Of a stretch of 64,000 nt of DNA, positions 51,702 to 59,775 are shown in pieces. Origin of the DNA: Bacteroidales bacterium (GTDB taxonomy: Bacteria; Bacteroidota; Bacteroidia; Bacteroidales; UBA932); contig JAGABI010000001.1 in the NCBI GenBank assembly GCA_017614715.1, positions 1 to 64,000 of the forward strand, given 5' to 3'. The position numbers were made by a program, and so were the translations under genes. The notes below the pieces were generated by a model. The model did no database searches. It was not told the DNA's origin and saw only the letters and a list, made by a program, of their open reading frames with translations. Position 1 is the stretch's first letter; each line of letters begins with the position of its first letter.

Positions 51702-54326
51702 ATGGATAAATTATTCTTAATAGATGGTCACTCCTTGATTTTCAGGATGTACTACGCATTCATGCGGCGTCCGATGATCAATTCCAAGGGAGAGGACACA
51801 TCGATACTCTACGGATTCACCAAATACCTTCTGGAGATTATAGCCCGCGAGCAGCCGACCCACCTGGCGGTGGCGTTTGACCCGCATGCGGCCACTTTCC
51901 GCCACGAGGCGTATCCCCAATACAAAGCCAACCGCAGTGCAGCCCCAGAACTGGTACACGAAGCGCTGGAGCCCCTCTGCGAGCTGATGAAGGCGATGGA
52001 GATTCCGGTGCTGATGCGCCCCGGATTTGAGGCGGACGATGTGATTTGCAGCGCTGCGAAGCATTTTGCAGGCGAGAATCTGCAGGTATATATGGTGACC
52101 CCGGACAAGGACTTTGGCCAGGCGGTGCACGGCAACGTTTTCCAGTACAAGCCGGGCAAAGCGGGCGGAGACGACACAATTCTGGACGAAGCGGCCATCT
52201 GCGCCAACTACGGCATCGAGAGCTCCCGCCAGGTGATAGATATCCTCACCATCTGGGGCGATGCCTCCGACAATGTGCCCGGAGTAACCGGCGTGGGTGA
52301 GGTCGGCGCCAAGAAGCTGATTGGCAAATACGGCACCGTAGAGAACATATATGCCCATCTGGACGAACTTACCCCCAAAATGCGGGAGAGTTTTGAGGCG
52401 GCGCGGGACCACATTGAAATGAGCAAGTTCCTGGTCACCATCAAGGACGACATCGACGTAGGCGTAAACCTCAGTGACCTGCGTCTGACCGCCAGTTGCA
52501 ACGCCCAGGTGCGCGAACTGTTTGACAAATACGAGTTCCCCAGCCTCATAAAGATGCTGCCCGAGGGAGAAGGCTCTGCAAAAGTGCCCCAGATTAATCA
52601 TCTGGACTGCACCCGGGCCGATGGGGACGAGATAATTGGCCTGGCACGCAGCACAGGCTGTGTAGCGGTCAGTGTGGGTAAGGAGATAATTCTCGCCGCA
52701 GGTGACCGTTACGCCACTTACAACATAGATAACGCCGCAGCACAGGCACTTCTGGCCGACAAAACCATTGTCAAATGCGGCCACGGCATAAAAGAGAGCA
52801 TGCACAACCTGGCAACAGCAGGAGGGCGCATTGCCGGTCCGTTGAAAGACATCGAGATAATGCACTATCTGCTAAACCCGGAGGTGAGCCACAAGACCGA
52901 CTACCTGCTGAAGAGCTATCTGGACATGGTACTTGAGGCAGAAAATGCCGGCGAAGAGCAACCTCAGGCGGTGCAGCTGGACCTCTTCTCCATGGCATCT
53001 GCAGATACGCAGGCAAAAGAGGACGAAACCGCCTGCCGCAGTTGCGTGGCTGCGGGACGGCTGGCGCCTGTCATTGAGGATGAACTCCGCAAAGCGGGTC
53101 TGTGGCATCTCTACGAGACAATCGAGATGCCGCTCATAGATGTGCTTTTTGATATGGAAACCAACGGCGTCAAGATAGACACCGCCCAGCTGGCATCGTT
53201 CGGTGCCTCTATAGAGGGTGATATAGCCCGCCTGGAGAGCCAGATCCGCGACATCGCCGGGGATCCCAGCCTCAACGTCCAGTCTCCCAAGCAAATAGGG
53301 ATACTGCTCTTTGAAAAGCTAAAACTCGATACCAGAGTCAAAAAGAGCCGTACAGGTGCCTATTCCACCGACGAGGAGACCTTGCAGGCCCTTAGCGACC
53401 GCCACCCGGTAATCGGGATGATACTTGAATACCGCGGCCTCAAGAAACTGATGAGCACCTATGTGTCACCGCTGCCGGGCTACATAGACCCCGCTGACGG
53501 CCGCATCCATACCACATTCACCCAGGCTCTCACCGCCACCGGTCGCCTTAGCAGCATCAAACCCAATCTGCAGAACATACCTGTGCGGACATCGCTGGGG
53601 CAGGAAATCCGCCGCTCGTTTGTACCGGGTGCCGACTGGATTGTGGCGGCCGACTATTCGCAGATTGAACTGCGCATAATGGCGCACCTTAGCGGCGACC
53701 CTTCGCTTGTGGCCGACTTTGCCACAGGCGACGACATCCACGCCGCCACCGCCGCAAAAATATTCGGAGTACCGGTGGCGGAGGTCACCAGAGACCAGCG
53801 ACGCCAGGCCAAGACCGCCAACTTTGGCATCATGTACGGCATATCGTCGTTCGGGCTGGCACAGCGGCTGGGCATCCCCCGCGCAGAGGCCAAAGCCCTG
53901 ATTGAAGATTATTACCGCACTTTCCCCGGCATCCGCACATATATAGACAAGGTGATTGCACAGGCTTCTGAAAAGGGTTACGTAGAGACCATCTTTGGCC
54001 GTCGCCGCTATTTGCCCGACATCAAATCAAAGAACTTTAACGTACGCAGCCTGGCAGAGCGCAACGCAGTTAACGCCCCCATCCAGGGTAGCAGCGCCGA
54101 CATCATAAAGCTGGCTATGATCAACATTCACCGCCGCCTTAAAGAGGACGGGTACCGCAGCAAGATGGTGCTCCAGATACACGACGAACTACTGTTTGAC
54201 GTGTATGAGGATGAGCGGGAAAAACTGATGGCGATGGTGGTGGAAGAGATGCAAAACGTATGCAAGCTGGCGGTGCCGGTCACCGTAGACTGCAACGCCG
54301 GTAAAAACTGGCTGGAAGCACATTAG
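51702..54326 (+). CDS. polA: DNA polymerase I
   Basis: 874 aa from MDKLFLIDGHSLIFRMYYAF; the longer upstream frame is promoter. An N-terminal 5'-3' exonuclease (about 1-290: MVTPDKDFGQAV, WGDASDNVPGVTGVGEVGAKKL) and a complete family A polymerase domain (DYSQIELRIMAHLSGD, RRQAKTANFGIMYGISSFGLAQ, LQIHDELLFDV) are intact. The middle 3'-5' exonuclease region (about 300-460) has lost its DEDD metal ligands: where FDTET is expected it reads VAVSVGKEI, and the exo II helix reads GHGIKESMHNL. So it probably does not proofread. It handles Okazaki fragment maturation and repair. rsmG follows after 4 bp. Confidence 0.95.
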   Translation: MDKLFLIDGHSLIFRMYYAFMRRPMINSKGEDTSILYGFTKYLLEIIAREQPTHLAVAFDPHAATFRHEAYPQYKANRSAAPELVHEALEPLCELMKAMEIPVLMRPGFEADDVICSAAKHFAGENLQVYMVTPDKDFGQAVHGNVFQYKPGKAGGDDTILDEAAICANYGIESSRQVIDILTIWGDASDNVPGVTGVGEVGAKKLIGKYGTVENIYAHLDELTPKMRESFEAARDHIEMSKFLVTIKDDIDVGVNLSDLRLTASCNAQVRELFDKYEFPSLIKMLPEGEGSAKVPQINHLDCTRADGDEIIGLARSTGCVAVSVGKEIILAAGDRYATYNIDNAAAQALLADKTIVKCGHGIKESMHNLATAGGRIAGPLKDIEIMHYLLNPEVSHKTDYLLKSYLDMVLEAENAGEEQPQAVQLDLFSMASADTQAKEDETACRSCVAAGRLAPVIEDELRKAGLWHLYETIEMPLIDVLFDMETNGVKIDTAQLASFGASIEGDIARLESQIRDIAGDPSLNVQSPKQIGILLFEKLKLDTRVKKSRTGAYSTDEETLQALSDRHPVIGMILEYRGLKKLMSTYVSPLPGYIDPADGRIHTTFTQALTATGRLSSIKPNLQNIPVRTSLGQEIRRSFVPGADWIVAADYSQIELRIMAHLSGDPSLVADFATGDDIHAATAAKIFGVPVAEVTRDQRRQAKTANFGIMYGISSFGLAQRLGIPRAEAKALIEDYYRTFPGIRTYIDKVIAQASEKGYVETIFGRRRYLPDIKSKNFNVRSLAERNAVNAPIQGSSADIIKLAMINIHRRLKEDGYRSKMVLQIHDELLFDVYEDEREKLMAMVVEEMQNVCKLAVPVTVDCNAGKNWLEAH

Positions 54327-54330
54327 AAGC

Positions 54331-54954
54331 ATGGAAGAGATACTTAAATATTTCCCCGGACTGGACCCTCTCTGCAAAGAGCGGCTCTCTGCCCTCTATG
54401 ACCTCTACGCCGACTGGAATTCCAAGATAAACGTAATCTCCCGCAAGGATATGGAGAGTTTTTATACCCACCATGTGCTCCATTCGCTTGCGATATCGGC
54501 GGTGATGGACAATGTCCTCTGCGCAGGCGGGCAGAGAATCCTGGACCTTGGCACCGGCGGCGGCTTCCCCGGCATACCGCTGGCCATCCGCTATCCGCAG
54601 AACGAGTTTGTTCTCTGCGACTCTATCGGCAAAAAGATAAAGGTGGCGAGTTCGGTTGCAGAATCGCTTAAGTTGGATAATGTACAGTGCGTGAATGCCC
54701 GTGCAGAGACCCTGGAGGGCCGTTTCGATTGGGTAGTATCGCGCGCGGTCGCCCCGCTGGACAAGATTCTCGGCTGGGTTCGCGGCAAATGGACCAGGGG
54801 TGTGATTTGCCTCAAAGGGGGTGACGTAGAGAGCGAGATAGAGCTCTGCATAAGCAAGTGCCTGCTTGACCCCAAGAAGGTCATGGTCAGCGACATAAGC
54901 ATATTTTTCAAAGAAGATTGGTTCGAAGGGAAAAAAGTTATAACTGTTTCGTAA
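54331..54954 (+). CDS. rsmG: 16S rRNA (guanine527-N7)-methyltransferase
   Basis: 207 aa. The Rossmann methyltransferase has the SAM-binding motif ILDLGTGGGFPGIPLAI (about residue 70) and the family patterns ADWNSKINVISRKD near the start and VVSRAVAPLDKIL. It methylates G527 of 16S rRNA in the decoding region; loss gives low-level streptomycin resistance in other bacteria. The gap to polA is 4 bp, so they are cotranscribed. Confidence 0.95.
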   Translation: MEEILKYFPGLDPLCKERLSALYDLYADWNSKINVISRKDMESFYTHHVLHSLAISAVMDNVLCAGGQRILDLGTGGGFPGIPLAIRYPQNEFVLCDSIGKKIKVASSVAESLKLDNVQCVNARAETLEGRFDWVVSRAVAPLDKILGWVRGKWTRGVICLKGGDVESEIELCISKCLLDPKKVMVSDISIFFKEDWFEGKKVITVS

Positions 54955-54959
54955 GTAAA

Positions 54960-54991
54960 TTTGGTATTTTGCTAAAGACTATTTACTTTTG
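54960..54991 (+). promoter_or_regulatory. Promoter of rpmH
   Basis: TTTG (54960-54963), 20 nt, then TACTTTTG (54984-54991). A full Bacteroidota sigma-A promoter, 37 nt before the rpmH start. Confidence 0.7.
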
Positions 54992-55028
54992 CAGTCCTCA
55001 AAAATAGAAGTAATAAAAATCTATAAAT

Positions 55029-55181
55029 ATGAAACGTACATTTCAACCCTCGATTCGCAAGCGTCGTAACAAACACGGCTTCCGCGAGCGTATGTCCACT
55101 CCCAACGGCCGCCGCGTGCTCGCAGCACGTCGTCGTCACGGGCGCAAGAAACTCACCGTTTCTTCTGAAGACAGATTCTAA
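55029..55181 (+). CDS. rpmH: 50S ribosomal protein L34
   Basis: 50 aa, [20 protein letters not shown] with the L34 signature ([22 protein letters not shown]). A small, highly basic large-subunit protein. It has its own promoter and a strong terminator right after it. It is not next to rnpA or dnaA here, as is common in Bacteroidota. Confidence 0.97.
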   Translation: MKRTFQPSIRKRRNKHGFRERMSTPNGRRVLAARRRHGRKKLTVSSEDRF

Positions 55182-55199
55182 TATCTGAACCGGATATAC

Positions 55200-55236
55200 A
55201 AAAATACCGACCAGAAATGGCCGGTATTTTTGTTTT
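55200..55236. terminator. Rho-independent terminator after rpmH
   Basis: AAAAATACCG / CGGTATTTTT stem (55200-55209, 55222-55231) with inner ACC/GGC pairing and a following T run (GTTTT). Also placed to end the convergent TolC operon. Confidence 0.85.
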
Positions 55237-55249
55237 ATGTCAGTTGGTG

Positions 55250-56719
55250 CTACTCTGCCCTGTCGTAGACTATCGGCTGCTGCTGCTGGAAGTCGAACAG
55301 CGTCAGGGCGCGGAGATGATAATATGTCACCCAGTAATTCTGAAGGGAGGCGATAAGATTCTGGCGGGCGTTCTGCCAGTGGGTCTGTGCCAGTGACAGA
55401 TCATTGACATTTGCCTGGGAGAGCATAAACCTCCGCAAGGTCTGGGTGTACGCATCCTCTGCTATCTCCAGCGCCTGGCGGGAGTTGTCCACCATAGCTT
55501 TGCGCTCGTTGAAAGCATCCACGGTGATCATCACATCCTGCTCTATCTCCCGCTCGGCTTGCTCTTTGGTCCTCTCAAGGGCATCCACCTTGCTGCGGGC
55601 GGCCAGCCAGGCGTTGCGCCGTTTGCCCCAGTCCAACAACGGGACATTCAGCGAGAGTGACACCTGGTCCTGCGGCAGCAGGTTACGGTAGACTTCGTTT
55701 ATCTTGGTAGAAACCTGGTTATAACCGACAGAGACATCCGCTCCCAGATTGAGATTCTTCTCCACGCGGGCCTTTGCCTCCTCCTTGCGGGCCTCGGTGC
55801 TAGCCAGCTGAAGCGCAACATAGTTAGGATTGTTCTTCTGTGCATACATTACAGCCTGGTCGGCATCTATTACGAGTTCACCGGTAACTTCCGGCACCAC
55901 CACCTCGATATTTGCAGAAGGGTCCAGATTTAGCACCGTGGCGAGCTCTCGCACAGCCTTGCCACGGGCTATACGGGCGTTTGCAAGCATGTTCTCTGCA
56001 TTGACCTTCTCGAGTTCAAGGATGCTCAGCTCCGCCTTTGATATTGAAGAGATGCGATATCGGCGCTCTGCAATGGCAAAAATGGTATCGCAAGAGGCCA
56101 GGTACTCCTCGCACATCTTCATCTGGTCCTCTGCAAGGGCGAGGGTAAAAAAGCGGCTTACAGCATCCTCATTATTGCTCTCGATATTGTATGCCAGCTC
56201 TTTCTCTGCCTGGGTGAGTTCCAGGTTGGCAATCAGTTTCTCCCACTTGAGGGGGTTGAAAAAGAGCAGATCCTGCTTATACCCCATGGAGAAGGGTATG
56301 GACATGAACTGATTCTGCCCGGTATCGCCAAATGTGCGCATGTAACCCAGCTGAGAAGTCACATAAAACTCACCCCCCAGGGGATTCACCGTCTGGCGGG
56401 CAGTGACACCGGCATCGGAATAGATATACCTCTGCTGACGGTAGATATCTACATCCTGATCGCTCAGGTAGCGGCGTGTCATGTAGCGCTCAAACTGAAG
56501 CGGAGTCGACTCAAGGGAGAACTGCGGCAGGCGGGAGGCCTTCCAGGAGAGGTAATTATAGCGGGAGATGTCATACTCGCTCAGATAGCGGCGCACCACC
56601 AGGGAACTGTCCTTGGCCAGCTGCAGGGTGCGGTCCAGATCGAGCCGCAAGGTCTGCTGTCCAAAGGCAGAAGACAGTGCTCCGGTCAGTAAGACGATGG
56701 TCAGAAAAAACCTCCTCAT
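55250..56719 (-). CDS. TolC-family outer membrane efflux protein
   Basis: 489 aa. The signal peptide (FFLTIVLLTGALSSAFG) precedes long heptad-rich helices with the outer membrane efflux protein repeats (for example RTKEQAEREIEQDVMITVDAFNERKA in the second half, split by VSLSLNVPLLDWGKRRNAW). It forms a trimeric channel in the outer membrane. It is the last gene of the NHLM-type export operon, 8 bp after the adaptor, and would give exported peptides a path out of the cell. Confidence 0.92.
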   Translation of the reverse strand: MRRFFLTIVLLTGALSSAFGQQTLRLDLDRTLQLAKDSSLVVRRYLSEYDISRYNYLSWKASRLPQFSLESTPLQFERYMTRRYLSDQDVDIYRQQRYIYSDAGVTARQTVNPLGGEFYVTSQLGYMRTFGDTGQNQFMSIPFSMGYKQDLLFFNPLKWEKLIANLELTQAEKELAYNIESNNEDAVSRFFTLALAEDQMKMCEEYLASCDTIFAIAERRYRISSISKAELSILELEKVNAENMLANARIARGKAVRELATVLNLDPSANIEVVVPEVTGELVIDADQAVMYAQKNNPNYVALQLASTEARKEEAKARVEKNLNLGADVSVGYNQVSTKINEVYRNLLPQDQVSLSLNVPLLDWGKRRNAWLAARSKVDALERTKEQAEREIEQDVMITVDAFNERKAMVDNSRQALEIAEDAYTQTLRRFMLSQANVNDLSLAQTHWQNARQNLIASLQNYWVTYYHLRALTLFDFQQQQPIVYDRAE

Positions 56720-56727
56720 ACCCTACT

Positions 56728-57594
56728 CTATTTTATGATATCCACGTTCATTCCGTCGAACAGCCCTTCGCTGTTGCGCAGCTCGGCGCGGAGTTTAACA
56801 GCACCCTGCGCATCCACGATGGGGTTGATTTCAACCACCTCGGCCTCATAAACGGAATTGGGTCGGGCCAGGGGGATAACGGTGAGAGTTGTCCCTACAG
56901 GGAATGATGCCAGGTCGGTCTCAATCACCAGGAACTCCACCTCCATCTTATCTGCCGCCACCACCCTGCAGATGGGGACACCCGGCTGGGCAATCTGACC
57001 TGCCTGTACAGCGACATTGGCAACCACACCGTCAAACGGGGCGGTAACGACTCCGGCACGACGCTCGTAGCGGGCCGCCTCCAGACGGCTGCCTGCCTGC
57101 TCCAGCTGATTCTGAGCCAGGCGATATCCGGATTTCACTTCTGATGTTGCCTGAACTGTCTGGGGCACGGAGGTCATATTCTCCGGATCATAGCCCTGTG
57201 AGATAATCACGTCCTGCTTCTGCAGGCGGGCCTGTTCTATCTGCAGCTCGGCCTGCTGCACTGCAAGCGCCTGCTGCTGAATGGCATTATCCAGTGTAAA
57301 CACCTCCAGGGAAGCAATCACCTCTCCCCGGCGTACCTTCTGGCCGTTGTGCACCAGCACGCGCGAAACAGGCAGTGCCTGCCTGAAGGCCAGATCGGCA
57401 TATCGGGAGGCGATGACCTTGCCGGTCATGCGCACATCTGTGGTGGCTGCAATCTCTTCCTCCTGCTCAACCTGCTCTACAGCAACGGCTTCCTCAGGAG
57501 CGGGCGCCGCCGGCTCTTGTTGTACATTCTGGGCAGACTCCCGGCAAGAAAAGAGCGCCATGGCTGCCAGCAGCAATATGGTAAAACGCTTCAT
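56728..57594 (-). CDS. RND/HlyD-type periplasmic adaptor lipoprotein
   Basis: 288 aa. Lipobox AAMALFSC, then a Pro/Ala/Glu-rich linker, a barrel-sandwich hybrid (lipoyl) half (VSRVLVHNGQKVRRGEVIASLE), a coiled-coil hairpin (about 100-180), the second lipoyl half (GVVTAPFDGVVANVAVQAGQIAQPG) and a short beta-barrel (VIETDLASFPVGTTLTVIP). It bridges the inner membrane transporter and TolC. It lacks the long C-terminal domain of many MexA-type adaptors. 8-9 bp gaps to both neighbours indicate one operon. Confidence 0.9.
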   Translation of the reverse strand: MKRFTILLLAAMALFSCRESAQNVQQEPAAPAPEEAVAVEQVEQEEEIAATTDVRMTGKVIASRYADLAFRQALPVSRVLVHNGQKVRRGEVIASLEVFTLDNAIQQQALAVQQAELQIEQARLQKQDVIISQGYDPENMTSVPQTVQATSEVKSGYRLAQNQLEQAGSRLEAARYERRAGVVTAPFDGVVANVAVQAGQIAQPGVPICRVVAADKMEVEFLVIETDLASFPVGTTLTVIPLARPNSVYEAEVVEINPIVDAQGAVKLRAELRNSEGLFDGMNVDIIK

Positions 57595-57603
57595 ATCTTA
57601 ATT

Positions 57604-59772
57604 TTATAATTGTCTTAAACTCATTTCGTAGAACAGCCCCTTCTTCTCCATCAGCTGCTCAAAATTGCCCTCTTCTGCAATCTTGCCCTTGTCCAGCACA
57701 ATGATTCTGTCGCAATGGCGGATGGTAGAGAGCCTGTGGGCAATCACCAGACGGGTGCAATTGAGCTGGTCAAGATTGTCAGAAACCTGCTTCTGACTGA
57801 TGTTGTCAAGGGCACTGGTAGCTTCGTCAAAGAAGATTATTTCCGGCTTGGATATCAGGGCTCGGGCAATCAGTATGCGCTGTTTCTGTCCGCCGGAGAA
57901 GCCGCCGCCACCTTCACTAACCAGAGTATGCATCTGCATGGGCATACGCTTCACATCTTCGTCCAGGCTGGCCATACGCAGCGCCTCCCAGGCATCCTCC
58001 TGGGTCGCCCAGGGTGCAGTGATTGTCACATTGTGGAAAATATCGCCGGTAAAGAGCGACCCGCTCTGCAGGCAGCAGCCAATCTTGCGGCGCAAGCTCG
58101 TCTTGTCGACCTTGGAAAGATCGTAATTATCATAGTAGATACCGCCGGAAAGTGGCTGCTCAAAGCCCAGCAGCAGTCGCATCAAGGTCGACTTGCCGCA
58201 TCCGGACTTGCCCACTATGCCCACATATTCACCCGGTTCAATCTTCAAATCCAGATTGTCCAGAATCAGCGGACCATCTTCCTGATAGCGGAAAGACAGG
58301 CCTGAAACCTCGATAGAGCCGAACAGATCCTCTACCTGGGGCGCCTTTGCCTCCATCTCCGGCACCGCTTCTAATATCGGCTTCACCGACTCCAGGAGCG
58401 GCTGTGCCTTTGACAGTTCCGGTATAATCTTGTGCATCTCAGCTACCGCAGCTGTCATCAGGCCGAAAGCGGAGCTGAACGCGATGTAGTCAGACGGCGC
58501 AATACCCAGCGACAGAGTGTACCAGAAGATGAATGCCGCACCGCCAAGGGTAACCAACAGAGTCAATGCCCGGAACACAACCTCTTTTGTCGAAGGATTA
58601 TATAAGAGCTGGGCATGTTCACTGTAATTGTCCAGCCAGCGGGTAAAAGCCCGTTTCTCACTTCCGGAGAGTTTCAGCTTCTGGATGCCTGCAAACATGT
58701 TATACTCCATTCCGCTCAGGTGCGCAGCATGCTCTGTATGTTTTCTGTTTACAGCCAGCGCAATCTGGTAATTGCGCAGCAACAGCCAAATCTGGATGGT
58801 CATTATCACCATTACGGGGAAAATCAGCTTCCCTCCATATATCCATACCTGAATCAGGTAAATGATGGAAAGCATGCCTGTCAGAAGTATTCCGACGACC
58901 CCTTCGTTAATCAAAGCGCACAACTTGGTGACGTTATTGAGCTTAGCAGAGAGTTCACCACTCGGGTTCTTGGAGAAGAATGTCGGACTCAGCAGGAAAG
59001 TGCGGGCCATTATGGCATTCTGGGTGTGCAATTCAACTATATTGCGAATCCTGTGGACATACAGGTTACGGGTGAACGTCATCAGCACCGTACCGATAAC
59101 GGCACCAGCCAGAAGGCCTGTTATGGGGAGCAGGTCTGCTGCATCTCCGGTAGGTATCACCGTATCAAATATGAGTTTGTTTGCCATGGGGGTAAACATA
59201 CCCAGCAACAGCACAATCAGGGTAGAAACTATCAGCATCAGGACGTTAGGGCCGCCGATTGTACTCCAGGAGAACTTCAGCAGGTCTTTTACGCCAAGGC
59301 TCTTGAAAGGCAGCGGCTTGGTGAATGTATAGGCGACAGATTTCAGGTTTTCCGCCATCTCTTTATGGCTGACCTTGCGGATGAAACCTTCTGAATCGCG
59401 ATACTGATAACCAAGTCCGGAACGGGTCTGTGTCAAGGCCACCAGACGGCCGTCTTTAGAATAGCCCAGCAGAGGGCCTACACATTCGTTCCACCACTTG
59501 CCCTTGAGGCGGATGCGGCGCATCATGATGCCACGGGGGCGAAGGATACCGGTGAGAAGCTCCTCTGCAGAGAGCATACCGTCATCCTCAAATTCATAGT
59601 CATTCACATCCAACGCCGCCAATATCTGCACCAGGGCAGAGCGGTCGTCCTGCGGAACAGACCTGCGCTCGAATCTAAAACCAAGCCGCTCGGCAGTGCG
59701 CTGCCGGACCTCTGCCAGCTGGGCATCTTCCAGCTGACGACGCTTTTTGATTTGATTTATAAATATAGCCAT
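57604..59772 (-). CDS. NHLM-type export ABC transporter, permease/ATPase without peptidase domain
   Basis: 722 aa. A 130-residue N-terminal domain without the C39 catalytic Cys motif, six TM helices (about 175-430), and an ABC ATPase: Walker A VGKSGCGKST, signature FSGGQKQR, Walker B EIIFFDEATSAL. Layout matches the second ABC component (NHLM_micro_ABC2 type) of nitrile-hydratase-leader microcin export systems. It probably forms a heterodimer with the peptidase-bearing ABC protein encoded 3 bp upstream. Confidence 0.88.
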   Translation of the reverse strand: MAIFINQIKKRRQLEDAQLAEVRQRTAERLGFRFERRSVPQDDRSALVQILAALDVNDYEFEDDGMLSAEELLTGILRPRGIMMRRIRLKGKWWNECVGPLLGYSKDGRLVALTQTRSGLGYQYRDSEGFIRKVSHKEMAENLKSVAYTFTKPLPFKSLGVKDLLKFSWSTIGGPNVLMLIVSTLIVLLLGMFTPMANKLIFDTVIPTGDAADLLPITGLLAGAVIGTVLMTFTRNLYVHRIRNIVELHTQNAIMARTFLLSPTFFSKNPSGELSAKLNNVTKLCALINEGVVGILLTGMLSIIYLIQVWIYGGKLIFPVMVIMTIQIWLLLRNYQIALAVNRKHTEHAAHLSGMEYNMFAGIQKLKLSGSEKRAFTRWLDNYSEHAQLLYNPSTKEVVFRALTLLVTLGGAAFIFWYTLSLGIAPSDYIAFSSAFGLMTAAVAEMHKIIPELSKAQPLLESVKPILEAVPEMEAKAPQVEDLFGSIEVSGLSFRYQEDGPLILDNLDLKIEPGEYVGIVGKSGCGKSTLMRLLLGFEQPLSGGIYYDNYDLSKVDKTSLRRKIGCCLQSGSLFTGDIFHNVTITAPWATQEDAWEALRMASLDEDVKRMPMQMHTLVSEGGGGFSGGQKQRILIARALISKPEIIFFDEATSALDNISQKQVSDNLDQLNCTRLVIAHRLSTIRHCDRIIVLDKGKIAEEGNFEQLMEKKGLFYEMSLRQL

Positions 59773-59775
59773 GGT

